Shown in pieces: positions 31,832 through 38,841 of a stretch of DNA of 39,617 nt. Numbering within the stretch: position 1 is the stretch's first letter; each line of letters starts with the position of its first letter. A program made the translations under genes and the position numbers. The notes below the pieces were generated by a model. The model ran no database searches and was not told where the DNA came from. It saw nothing but the letters and a program-made list of their open reading frames with translations. The stretch is from Patescibacteria group bacterium. GTDB lineage: Bacteria; Patescibacteriota; Microgenomatia; Levybacterales; UBA12049. Location of the stretch: assembly GCA_023484045.1 (NCBI GenBank), contig JAMDAA010000013.1:1-39617 (forward strand). Direction: 5' to 3'.

Positions 31832-31906
31832 AGCGAGCATCTCTTTGAGCCTGAGACTCAGAGCCGAAGGCCTGAGCGAAGTCGAAGGATCGCTAAACTA
31901 TAAATT

Positions 31907-32152
31907 ATGAATAAAGAAAGAGTAACCGATATAAAAACAAAAGCCAGGGGATTTTTTACTAATGAATTTCTTGACAACGTTCTCGGACCAGAACAGCCAA
32001 TAATAGATACTATTGTACAGACTGGAGCTATGGCCTTTTTAATAGGGATGGTTTTATCTTTAGAAGACAGAGTAGTTGGATATTCAATAGCAACATTGGG
32101 AGCGACCATAATGATCGGATCATTGATAAAAAAAGATTTCGAAAATAAATAA
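31907..32152 (+). CDS. Small membrane protein between nusG and rplK
   Basis: This 81-aa protein has a basic N-terminal helix ([17 protein letters not shown]) and two hydrophobic stretches ([17 protein letters not shown] and [16 protein letters not shown]) separated by EDRVVG, a likely helical hairpin in the membrane. It ends 2 nt before rplK, so it is probably co-translated with ribosomal proteins. It follows the nusG-tail vestige and a CTGAGCGAAGTCGAAGGA repeat. No known family recognised. Confidence 0.55.
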   Translation: MNKERVTDIKTKARGFFTNEFLDNVLGPEQPIIDTIVQTGAMAFLIGMVLSLEDRVVGYSIATLGATIMIGSLIKKDFENK

Positions 32153-32154
32153 CC

Positions 32155-32577
32155 ATGGCAAAGAAAATTAAAACATTAATAAAATTAACAATTCCGGCAG
32201 GAGCCGCGACTCCCGCACCACCGGTTGGCCCGGCGCTCGGACAGCACGGACTTCCGATAATGGAATTTGTAAAGGCCTTTAACGACAAAACCGCCGATCA
32301 AAAAGGCACGGTTATTCCGGTTGTCATTACTGTTTACGAAGACCGAACTTTTTCTTTTATTACCAAAAAACCGCCTGTTGCAGAAATGATCAAAAAAGCG
32401 ATCGGAAAAGAAAAAGGTTCTCAAAAACCTGGAAAAGAAACGGGCGGAACATTAACTAAATCCCAAGCCGAAGAGATCGCAAAAGCAAAAATGGAAGATT
32501 TGAATACGACTGACGTTGCCCAAGCAACAAAGATAGTGGAAGGTACTGCCCGAAGCATGGGGATCGAGGTGAAATAA
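32155..32577 (+). CDS. rplK: 50S ribosomal protein L11
   Basis: This 140-aa protein has the L11 N-terminal domain ([38 protein letters not shown]), the [19 protein letters not shown] segment, and a C-terminal rRNA-binding domain ending [13 protein letters not shown]. It is the binding site partner for L10-L12 and elongation factors. Typical length. Confidence 0.97.
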   Translation: MAKKIKTLIKLTIPAGAATPAPPVGPALGQHGLPIMEFVKAFNDKTADQKGTVIPVVITVYEDRTFSFITKKPPVAEMIKKAIGKEKGSQKPGKETGGTLTKSQAEEIAKAKMEDLNTTDVAQATKIVEGTARSMGIEVK

Positions 32578-32578
32578 A

Positions 32579-32848
32579 ATGGAAAAGAAACGATTTACAA
32601 ATTTAGGAAGGCGCCTTCTTAATGAAAATTTTCTTCAAACAGCCGGTGTTGGAGTTACAGGTATAGGAATAAGTAATTTCATTCCCGTTGGTTGGACGAA
32701 TCATGAATTAGGAGCTATCGAGATTGGAGTAGGTGGTGCCATCTTTGGAACTCCGTATGTAAGGGAACTATTTACTTCTGATAATCGAGTTTCTCGATTT
32801 ATGGGAAGGGCAAAAGAAAAAGTAGTTTTTGTTGCAAAAAGAAGGTAA
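32579..32848 (+). CDS. Small hydrophobic protein between rplK and rplA
   Basis: This 89-aa protein begins one base after the rplK stop (TAAAATG), so translation is likely coupled. It has basic ends (MEKKRFTNLGRRLL; MGRAKEKVVFVAKRR) and a Gly/Ile-rich hydrophobic centre (TAGVGVTGIGISNFIPVG, IEIGVGGAIFG). It is probably membrane associated. I do not recognise a family. It is the second unexpected small membrane protein in this ribosomal cluster. Confidence 0.5.
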   Translation: MEKKRFTNLGRRLLNENFLQTAGVGVTGIGISNFIPVGWTNHELGAIEIGVGGAIFGTPYVRELFTSDNRVSRFMGRAKEKVVFVAKRR

Positions 32849-32952
32849 ATTTTAAGTTCAAAACTACAACTTTTGAATTTTTCGGAATTAGAATTTTGAA
32901 ATTATTTAGGATTTGAGATTTTTTGAATCTGGAATTTTCCTGAAAGGGATTT

Positions 32953-33864
32953 ATGGGAAAAATAAGAATTAAAACATTAGGAGACGAGGAAATTGAAAAA
33001 GAGCAAAAAAATGAGCTCAAAAAAAAGAGGGAGCAGAAAAAGCTCACTAAAACGCCCGGATTAAAGGGTGGATCTGCCTTGCTGCAAGGCAGACGCGTCG
33101 TCGAAGTCGGGCCAAGCGCCGAAGAACTCGAAAAAGCTGAAGTTAAAATTGAACAACCGCAAGAAAAACCAGAGGAAAAAAAGGTAAAAACCACAAAGAA
33201 AAAAGACAAATTTGTAAAAAAACAAACAAGATCAGATAAGTACAAAAAGGCTGTCGTTTTAGTCGAAAAGAATAAATTTTATCCGCTCTCAGAAGCTTTA
33301 GAACTTTTACCGAAAGTCCAAATGGCAAAATTTGACGAGACTGTCGAATTGCATATTAATCTAAACGAGGGCGGAGTTTCGGGAAGCGTCAATCTCCCCC
33401 ACGGATCGGGCAAAAAAACAAGAGTCGCGATTGCCACAGATGAATTGATCAAGCAGATTGAAAAAGGCCTGCCCGCCAGTGCTGACGCTCAGGCGTCTGG
33501 CAGGCGGGGAAAAATCGACTTTGATATTTTGCTCGCAAAGCCCGACATGATGCCAAAACTCGCAAAAGTTGCGAGATTCTTGGGACCAAAAGGTCTTATG
33601 CCAAACCCAAAAAACGGTACGATTACTCAAAATCCCGAAAGTATCGCAAAAAAGTACGAAGGCGGACACATGAATTTTAAATCCGAAGCAAAAGCGCCGA
33701 TTGTCCATATGATCGTCGGGAAAATGTCGTTTGGAGACAAAAAACTCGAAGAAAATATAAAAGCCGCGCTAAAAGCGGTTCAAATTCCAAAAATAAAAAA
33801 CGTTACGCTAAAATCGACAATGTCCCCAGGAATAAAACTTAACTTCTCAAGTTTAGGGGTTTAA
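32953..33864 (+). CDS. rplA: 50S ribosomal protein L1, N-terminally extended
   Basis: At 303 aa this is about 70 longer than usual L1. The core starts near residue 90 (SDKYKKAVVLVEKNKFYPLSEALELL) and contains FDETVELHINLN, PHGSGKKTRVAI, RFLGPKGLMPNPKNGT and the C-terminal TLKSTMSPGIKL. The extension is a Lys/Glu-rich tail. Two repeat insertions are in frame: TCTGCCTTG-CTG-CAAGGCAGA (33073-33093, residues GGSALLQGRR) and a CCTGCCCGCC...GGCAGGCGGGG element (33468-33510, residues LPASADAQASGRR). The stop codon lies inside a REP palindrome. Confidence 0.96.
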   Translation: MGKIRIKTLGDEEIEKEQKNELKKKREQKKLTKTPGLKGGSALLQGRRVVEVGPSAEELEKAEVKIEQPQEKPEEKKVKTTKKKDKFVKKQTRSDKYKKAVVLVEKNKFYPLSEALELLPKVQMAKFDETVELHINLNEGGVSGSVNLPHGSGKKTRVAIATDELIKQIEKGLPASADAQASGRRGKIDFDILLAKPDMMPKLAKVARFLGPKGLMPNPKNGTITQNPESIAKKYEGGHMNFKSEAKAPIVHMIVGKMSFGDKKLEENIKAALKAVQIPKIKNVTLKSTMSPGIKLNFSSLGV

Positions 33865-34583
33865 CCCCTATGGGTCAACTATAAGACGTTCTATCTTTCC
33901 TAAAGATTTTATATAGTCCTCTTGATCAAAGATAAATTCTTTGTAAGCCTGCTTTCTGGGGAAATATCCTAAGATTAGGTTTTTATTACAAATTCCTCTG
34001 TCCATATTTCCAACATACTCTAAATAACTTGACCACTTATAGTTTTCTAGAACATCTACTAACTCAGAGGCTATGGGATTTAAATGGACATAACGAGAAA
34101 CGTGAATTAATAATTCATCTGTTGTAATTTCCGCTGCTTTAAAACTACCCTGCATTAATCCTCCGACTCTCGCATATTTTTTATTGAAATATTGTGTATA
34201 GGCATTTGTTACTTGTTTGATTAATTTTGAGACGGCATTGATACTCGATTGCCTAAGTAGAAGATGAAAATGATTAGGCATAAGACAATATGCGATCACT
34301 TCTATATGTTCGTTTAAGTTTTTATTGCGAAGACGAATCGGAAGCCTTGGATATGATAATACCACTTTTTTTAATGGCGCTGTATAGACAAAAAGATAAT
34401 AGAGAAATATTTTGTAGTCTTGGACGTCTAAAAATAAACTTCTTTTCTCGACTCCACGATTAAAAACGTGATACACGCCTCCCTCAACAAATCGGCGAAC
34501 CGTATATTTTGATGGCATTTAAAAAGTATATCATATCCTCTTTCCTTTTTAGGGGTTAAACCCCTGAGGGTGAGTTATAGGAC
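33854..34583. mobile_element. RAYT transposase flanked by REP-like sequences
   Basis: Two direct copies of a palindrome plus an 18-nt tail bracket a RAYT gene: TAGGGGTT-T-AACCCCTA then ATGGGTCAACTATAAGAC (33854-33887), and AGGGGTT-A-AACCCCT then GAGGGTGAGTTATAGGAC (34551-34583). The tails agree at 12 of 18 positions. This is the arrangement of REPtrons. It interrupts the rplA-rplJ junction. Confidence 0.75.
33868..34518 (-). CDS. REP-associated tyrosine transposase (RAYT, Y1/HUH)
   Basis: This 216-aa single-strand DNA transposase of the IS200/IS605-related RAYT group starts YTVRRFVEGGVYHVFNRGVEKRSLF. It has the HUH motif in YCLMPNHFHLLLRQ (His83/His85) and the Tyr region NAYTQYFNKKYARVGGLMQGSFKA (Tyr107/110). 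It looks intact. Its TAG stop (33868-33870) lies in the same palindrome as the rplA stop, and it opposes the ribosomal operon. Confidence 0.9.
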   Translation of the reverse strand: MPSKYTVRRFVEGGVYHVFNRGVEKRSLFLDVQDYKIFLYYLFVYTAPLKKVVLSYPRLPIRLRNKNLNEHIEVIAYCLMPNHFHLLLRQSSINAVSKLIKQVTNAYTQYFNKKYARVGGLMQGSFKAAEITTDELLIHVSRYVHLNPIASELVDVLENYKWSSYLEYVGNMDRGICNKNLILGYFPRKQAYKEFIFDQEDYIKSLGKIERLIVDP

Positions 34584-34668
34584 TAAAAGGATAGTTCCTA
34601 ATTACTCTCTATAATCATTAAACTTCCTAGTATTCGAACTTTCGGTTAAATTATGATATAACTTCTTT

Positions 34669-34860
34669 ATGGCAGATGAAAGCGACTTAGATACAGTACC
34701 TCCTACGGATTCGCAGGAAAACTCCGAATTAAAAAGCGCAGCAACACAACAACGAGCAAGTATTATTAGAGATATTCTGGCAGAAACTGGAAAAACAATA
34801 TGGATTCATGGAGTTCGGCTGCCTACGAAAGACGATTTATCCTTGACTGATTTTAAATAA
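34669..34860 (+). CDS. Hypothetical protein, 63 aa
   Basis: I do not recognise this protein. It has an acidic, Ser/Thr-rich start (MADESDLDTVPPTDSQENSE) and a short ordered part (RASIIRDILAETGKTIWIHG). TATAAC (34657-34662) ends 6 nt before the ATG, the leaderless pattern. Its last codons contain the -35 box of the rplJ promoter. Confidence 0.45.
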   Translation: MADESDLDTVPPTDSQENSELKSAATQQRASIIRDILAETGKTIWIHGVRLPTKDDLSLTDFK

Positions 34861-34871
34861 TTTGATAAACT
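34843..34871 (+). promoter_or_regulatory. rplJL promoter TTGACT-17-TAAACT
   Basis: TTGACT (34843-34848) and TAAACT (34866-34871), 17-nt spacer, just upstream of the L10 leader. It gives rplJ-rplL independent transcription from the rplKA part cut off by the RAYT element. Confidence 0.65.
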
Positions 34872-34877
34872 ACCCTT

Positions 34878-34980
34878 ATCCTAAGACAGTAGGTCGAGCA
34901 AACAAGCTAGATAAATCCAGCCTTCGCTGAAGCTTCGGCAAGGCAAGCCTACCGAGGAGTCACAAGAAATTAGAACTTAT
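34878..34980 (+). promoter_or_regulatory. Ribosomal protein L10 leader
   Basis: AGACAGTAGG (34885-34894) pairs through GTAGG with CCTAC in CCTACCGAGG, and AAATCC lies between them. This matches the L10-leader pattern, in which the L10-(L12)4 complex binds its own mRNA. An internal GCCTTCGCTGAAGCTTCGGCAAGGC hairpin region is compatible with the fold. Confidence 0.75.
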
Positions 34981-34981
34981 G

Positions 34982-35003
34982 ACACCCTCGAGGGTGTTTT
35001 TTT
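34982..35003 (+). terminator. Attenuator hairpin before rplJ
   Basis: ACACCCTC/GAGGGTGT forms an 8-bp perfect stem followed by seven T, only 10 nt before the rplJ ATG. A terminator here, right after the L10 leader, indicates transcription attenuation. Confidence 0.8.
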
Positions 35004-35012
35004 ATTATAAAT

Positions 35013-35579
35013 ATGGACAATACAAAGATTAGTAAAAACAAGGAGAAGAAAGCACAAATTGTCGCCGAAGTTGCGCAAAAAGTTGACAAATCCAAGATAT
35101 TGATATTTACAAATTATCAGGGAATGACACACCAACAAATCGAGGAATTGAAAAAGTCGCTAAAAAAGACTGACGCGGAATACGCGATAACAAAAAATAC
35201 ACTTTTGGCAAGATCTTTCAAAGAGCCAAACGATTCTGTCTCTGCTCTTTCGGGTCCGACAGGTACTATTTTTGGTTACGCTGATCCGATTGCTCCGCTT
35301 AAAGAGCTTGTAAAGATAATCAAAAAATTAAAACTTCCGTTAATAAAATTTGGAATTTTTTCCGCCAAAGACGGATCGGCCTCTGGCCGAGAAGGATGGA
35401 AATTACTTTCAGAAAATGACATTATTCAGATGTCAAGTCTCCCACCTAAGGAAGTTTTACTCGCAAAACTTTTTGGTTCGATGAAATCTCCGATCAGTAA
35501 TTTAGTTTTTGTTCTAAACGGGAATATTCAAAAATTAGTAATAACATTGAAAGCAATAGAGATTAAAAAGAATTCTTGA
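35013..35579 (+). CDS. rplJ: 50S ribosomal protein L10
   Basis: This 188-aa stalk-base protein has KISKNKEKKAQIVAEVAQKV, ILIFTNYQGMTHQQIEELKKSLKK, AEYAITKNTLLARSF, SGPTGTIFGYADPIAP and the C-terminal L12-binding helix. The segment SAKDGSASGREGW (about 118-130) contains an in-frame hairpin TCGGCC-TCT-GGCCGA (35376-35390) where L10 normally has a short linker. It is preceded by the L10 leader and attenuator. Confidence 0.95.
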   Translation: MDNTKISKNKEKKAQIVAEVAQKVDKSKILIFTNYQGMTHQQIEELKKSLKKTDAEYAITKNTLLARSFKEPNDSVSALSGPTGTIFGYADPIAPLKELVKIIKKLKLPLIKFGIFSAKDGSASGREGWKLLSENDIIQMSSLPPKEVLLAKLFGSMKSPISNLVFVLNGNIQKLVITLKAIEIKKNS

Positions 35580-35594
35580 AGTTAGAAGTAAGAT

Positions 35595-35668
35595 TTTTTG
35601 ATCTTGATTTTTTGATAAATATAATCTTTGATCAAAAATTCAAATATTCAAATTTAAAGACATCCAAC
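35595..35668 (+). repeat. Second copy of the T-rich/GATC repeat pair
   Basis: The same 21 nt as at 30699 (35595-35615) and AAAGACATCCAAC (35656-35668). It fills most of the 129-nt gap between rplJ and rplL. Confidence 0.55.
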
Positions 35669-35708
35669 TTCTCACTTCAAGGATTTCAATCAAAGGGGGT
35701 GAATTATA

Positions 35709-36101
35709 ATGGCAAAAATTTCAAAAGATGATTTGATGAAAGCGATCGAGGAAATGTCAGTATTAGAACTTTCTGACTTAGTAAAAGCTTTGGAAGAAAA
35801 ATTTGGCGTATCAGCACAAGCAATGGCACAAGCTGCGCCGACAAATGGCGGAGCGGCAGCCGCGGATGCGGAACCAAAAGAAGAACAAACTGTATTTAAT
35901 GTTGTAATCGCAAGTTCCGGAGCAAATAAGATCGCGGTCATCAAAGCTCTAAGAGAATTAGTCCCGACTTTGGGACTTAAAGAAGCAAAAGATTTAGTCG
36001 ACCAAGCACCAAAAGAAGTAATGACAGCTGTTAATAAAAAAACAGCAGAGGAGGCCAAAACCAAATTGACCACCGCTGGTGCTACTGTCGAACTTAAGTA
36101 A
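35709..36101 (+). CDS. rplL: 50S ribosomal protein L7/L12
   Basis: This 130-aa stalk protein has an N-terminal dimerisation helix pair ([21 protein letters not shown]), an Ala-rich hinge ([14 protein letters not shown]), and the C-terminal factor-binding domain ([38 protein letters not shown]). A strong Shine-Dalgarno (AAAGGGGGTG) precedes the ATG. Confidence 0.97.
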   Translation: MAKISKDDLMKAIEEMSVLELSDLVKALEEKFGVSAQAMAQAAPTNGGAAAADAEPKEEQTVFNVVIASSGANKIAVIKALRELVPTLGLKEAKDLVDQAPKEVMTAVNKKTAEEAKTKLTTAGATVELK

Positions 36102-36180
36102 TAAAGTGTGAAAGAAGAAGTTGAATCTCGAAAAATGAAATCCAGCTCAGCTGGGGAAAAAACAATAATATAATTATATT

Positions 36181-36214
36181 AAAAAGCTCAAGCCGATAGG
36201 TCTTGAGCTTTTTT
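36181..36214. terminator. Bidirectional terminator after rplL
   Basis: AAAAAGCTCAAG pairs with CTTGAGCTTTTTT over a 9-nt loop. A-run and T-run on both sides suit termination from rplL (plus) and the glycoside hydrolase (minus), whose stop lies within the stem. Confidence 0.85.
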
Positions 36215-37543
36215 AGTGGAATCCGCCTCGGCTTCTCTTTTTAATATATCTTCTTGATATTTTTTCTTCTCTTCCTCGCTTAAAGCTAAATAGTCATACC
36301 ATATCTTTAGAGCTTCCTCTGTTGGTTTTCCCATTGGAAGTTTTAAATAAGAAATAAGTTCGCTTAATCTTGATTCTCCTTTTGTCGGATCATAAAGTTT
36401 TCCCTTCAAAATAAGCTTCCTTTCACCCTCGTCATTTCTCATTCCCCAATCAAATTCAGGATAAGGAGTTTTTCTCATAATTTGCCCCGTTAAATTTCTG
36501 GGCGGTTCGTTTCTTGCCTGATAAAATCCGATTCTTTTTGGGAGCTTAATTCCTTTTTCTTGAAATTTATTTAACATATGTCTAAAAGATCTTGAGAATA
36601 CATTATAAAAGTATCTCTGCCTTCTCTCGTTTCCCCAATAAACTCCCTTTGAAGGAAATCCTGTTTCTCCTAGTTCGTAATCAACTCCCCAAGTCGCAAC
36701 TTCTTGAGCAACTTGCTCAAATAACGACATATCCGCAAACATTTTTTTATATTCTTCTTTCTGAGGAAATAAAACTCTTTTAAATAAGTTTTTAAATTTA
36801 TTTCCATCCGAAATTGGACGCTGCCATCCTCCCGGATAATAATCTATTCCCAAAACATCAAATTTATCTTTAATCTCTTTTAATTTAGGAAGAAATGTTC
36901 TAATATTTTCGGAAAATCCTGCTTTATTCGTCGCATCCGGCAATGTCGCAGCCATTACGCTGACCATTATTTTTGTATTGGGATTTTCTTCGCAAAAAAC
37001 TTTCTTTGCAATGTCACAAAGTCTTCCGATACCTTGCAAGTCTGTTATCGGCGTATATGCGGGATTGTTTAATTCATTTAATACTTGAACAGTTTCTGGC
37101 TTTCCACCTACTAAACATATAGCATTTCTTATGTTTGTTGCAAATTCTCCAAACTTAGTAAAGAATTCTTCTTTATTTGTTCTATAAAGTTCTTTTGCCC
37201 AAGAAGGTAAAGAAGATAAAATGATCGTTGGTTCTTTAAGACCAACTTCGTGCATTATCTTTGCGACGTCTGCATATTTTTTTAATTGTGCCTCGTTTGT
37301 TCGCCCTCTTTGAGCCTCAATTAAAGACCAACGAAAATCAAATCTAACAGAATCAACTCCATCACGTTTTATATCTTTATAATGCGCTCTTAAATCGTCT
37401 TCTGTTGCTTCCGGATAATCGGGCCTGTGATCTGTAACATAAAATTCACCCTTAAATCCGTTATCTATTTTTTTGGATTCGATTAGAGAAGGCTTAATTT
37501 CTGATTCAGAAGCAACACTTTCTTCCATAGTTTCTATACTCAT
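36188..37543 (-). CDS. Glycoside hydrolase-like TIM-barrel protein (clan A)
   Basis: This 451-aa protein has VRFDFRWSLIEAQRG (strand 2), then VLNELNNP with the likely acid/base Glu157 after Asn (the N-E pair of clan A), FDVLGIDYYPGGWQRP, and YELGETGFPS with the likely nucleophile Glu293. The family (GH5/39/53-like) cannot be fixed by eye. No signal peptide is visible, so it may act in the cytoplasm or be exported another way. A Shine-Dalgarno AAGGA precedes the ATG. Confidence 0.78.
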   Translation of the reverse strand: MSIETMEESVASESEIKPSLIESKKIDNGFKGEFYVTDHRPDYPEATEDDLRAHYKDIKRDGVDSVRFDFRWSLIEAQRGRTNEAQLKKYADVAKIMHEVGLKEPTIILSSLPSWAKELYRTNKEEFFTKFGEFATNIRNAICLVGGKPETVQVLNELNNPAYTPITDLQGIGRLCDIAKKVFCEENPNTKIMVSVMAATLPDATNKAGFSENIRTFLPKLKEIKDKFDVLGIDYYPGGWQRPISDGNKFKNLFKRVLFPQKEEYKKMFADMSLFEQVAQEVATWGVDYELGETGFPSKGVYWGNERRQRYFYNVFSRSFRHMLNKFQEKGIKLPKRIGFYQARNEPPRNLTGQIMRKTPYPEFDWGMRNDEGERKLILKGKLYDPTKGESRLSELISYLKLPMGKPTEEALKIWYDYLALSEEEKKKYQEDILKREAEADSTKKAQDLSA

Positions 37544-37568
37544 AGTATTTCCTTTTCTTTAATAAAGC

Positions 37569-37597
37569 AATATACTCTTAAATTTGAAACAAATCAA
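37569..37597 (-). promoter_or_regulatory. Minus-strand promoter for the glycoside hydrolase
   Basis: TTGATT (37592-37597) and TATATT (37569-37574), 17-nt spacer on the minus strand. It overlaps the divergent promoter of the methyltransferase. Confidence 0.6.
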
Positions 37598-37612
37598 ATT
37601 AGTTGATATAAA
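37584..37612 (+). promoter_or_regulatory. Plus-strand promoter for the methyltransferase
   Basis: TTGAAA (37584-37589) and TATAAA (37607-37612), 17-nt spacer, 7 nt before the ATG at 37620, giving a leaderless start. Confidence 0.65.
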
Positions 37613-37619
37613 TAAGCTA

Positions 37620-38381
37620 ATGGCAGAAGAGTCAAATAGTGAAATCAAACAATCACCTACAATTAAATACGACGTTGCGACACCGAAAAGATTAAGCGAG
37701 AAACTTGGTAAACACCCAAGACTTCAAAGACTCTTTTTAGAAGCGGCGAAAAAAAGAGCAAAGGACACTTTCGAAAAAAGCGGGATCGGGAAGGAAATTA
37801 AACCCGGAGAAAGAGTGTTAGATATTGGCACGGGGACCGGACACGTAGCACAAGTTGTGGAGCAACAAACAGGGGCTAATTTCTTTAAGCTCGATTTAGC
37901 AGATTTAAGATCGCCAGATACAAAAGATAATAGATTTATTATCGCAGATGCTTCTAAATTACCATTCTCGTCCGGATGTTTTGATATTGTCAGTCTTATG
38001 GATGTTTTACACCATTGTCCCAATCAGGAAGAAATACTATCAGAAGCAATGAGAATTTTAAAACCTGGCGGAAAAATAATTATTATCGAAGACACGCTTC
38101 CGGAGAAAGACTTCAAGCAAGAAAGATCCGCGGTTAAAGCTCTGCGAAAATTTATAGATGACTTGCTGAATCGTCAATCTGCTGAATCCAATCCTTATAA
38201 TTATCATTCTATAAACGAGTGGAAAGAAAAACTCGTAGCTACGGGCTTTGCCCAAGAAAACATTACTGCAAAAAGCTGGAAATGGGGCCTAGGAGACTGG
38301 TTGCCGGGAAACCCAAAAAACCTTGATTTTTTCGATGAAGGACTCATTGTGGCCACAAAAAGTAAAACTGATACTATTTGA
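37620..38381 (+). CDS. Class I SAM-dependent methyltransferase
   Basis: This 253-aa protein has motif I VLDIGTGTGHVAQVV, then DASKLPFSSGCFDIVSLMDVLHHC and EAMRILKPGGKIIIIED, the UbiE/type-11 methyltransferase pattern. The substrate is unknown. The ATG at 37620 is chosen because an in-frame TTG 36 nt upstream is the -35 box itself. Divergent from the glycoside hydrolase with overlapping promoters, so the two may be regulated together. Confidence 0.88.
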   Translation: MAEESNSEIKQSPTIKYDVATPKRLSEKLGKHPRLQRLFLEAAKKRAKDTFEKSGIGKEIKPGERVLDIGTGTGHVAQVVEQQTGANFFKLDLADLRSPDTKDNRFIIADASKLPFSSGCFDIVSLMDVLHHCPNQEEILSEAMRILKPGGKIIIIEDTLPEKDFKQERSAVKALRKFIDDLLNRQSAESNPYNYHSINEWKEKLVATGFAQENITAKSWKWGLGDWLPGNPKNLDFFDEGLIVATKSKTDTI

Positions 38382-38763
38382 TATATTTTAATTTTGCAAC
38401 ATTCTATATTTCTGACTTTCTGTTTTCCATTTTAAAAATAGTGAATCTTCGAACCTTCTTTGAATAGAATAATTGAACAGAATTTTGGTTAAGAACTAAA
38501 AATTTGTTCAATTTAAAAACGGCTAGATTTTTATTTAAATAATTTTTATAAATCCATCATTCGTCTTTTTTTATTAAAATTATTGGCGAGAGAACCGTAA
38601 TCATCTTAAATTTTAATTCCCGAATTTTTTAAATCCTTGTGTCGCAGAATAAAATGAGTGAACTGATTTCGCGTCGTAGAATATAATTAAAAACTTCTCC
38701 CCCGTTTTTCCACACCCGCGTCGCAAAAAGTAATAATTCCCGAATAATAATATCCTACTCCTT
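38382..38763. other. AT-rich stretch without a gene
   Basis: No credible ORF is present. It holds scattered short repeats: GTCGCAGAAT, GTCGTAGAAT and GTCGCAAAAA (38641, 38673, 38720) and two TTCCCGAAT copies (about 38616 and 38738). It looks like decayed sequence. Confidence 0.45.
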
Positions 38764-38838
38764 GACCCAACAAATCTTATACCGTTCGCCTTTCTAGTAC
38801 TATTAGTACACGGCTCACGGAACGATATTTGGTGGGTC
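38764..38838 (-). ncRNA. Structured RNA-like element, possibly a 23S rRNA end remnant
   Basis: GACCCAACAAAT (38764-38775) pairs with ATTTGGTGGGTC (38827-38838) at 11 of 12 positions. Inside, CGTTCGCC pairs with GGC...GAACG and GTAC-TATTA-GTAC forms the tip. On the minus strand TGAGCCGTGTACTAATAG followed by AAGGCGAACGG resembles the last bases of bacterial 23S rRNA (GAGC...GTACTAAT...GGCTT). The outer stem could be the 23S 5'/3' processing stem with the body deleted. Identity uncertain. Confidence 0.4.
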
Positions 38839-38841
38839 TAC

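Noticed and set aside
38641-38730. Regular tandem repeat of GTCGCAGAAT-like units
   Set aside because: Three degenerate copies at unequal spacing (32 and 47 nt) are too weak to define an array or origin iterons.
38764-38838. Integron attC site
   Set aside because: One end reads GTTGGGT (GTTRRRY-like), but the partner lacks RYYYAAC, the inner boxes do not fit, and there is no integrase or second site in the window.
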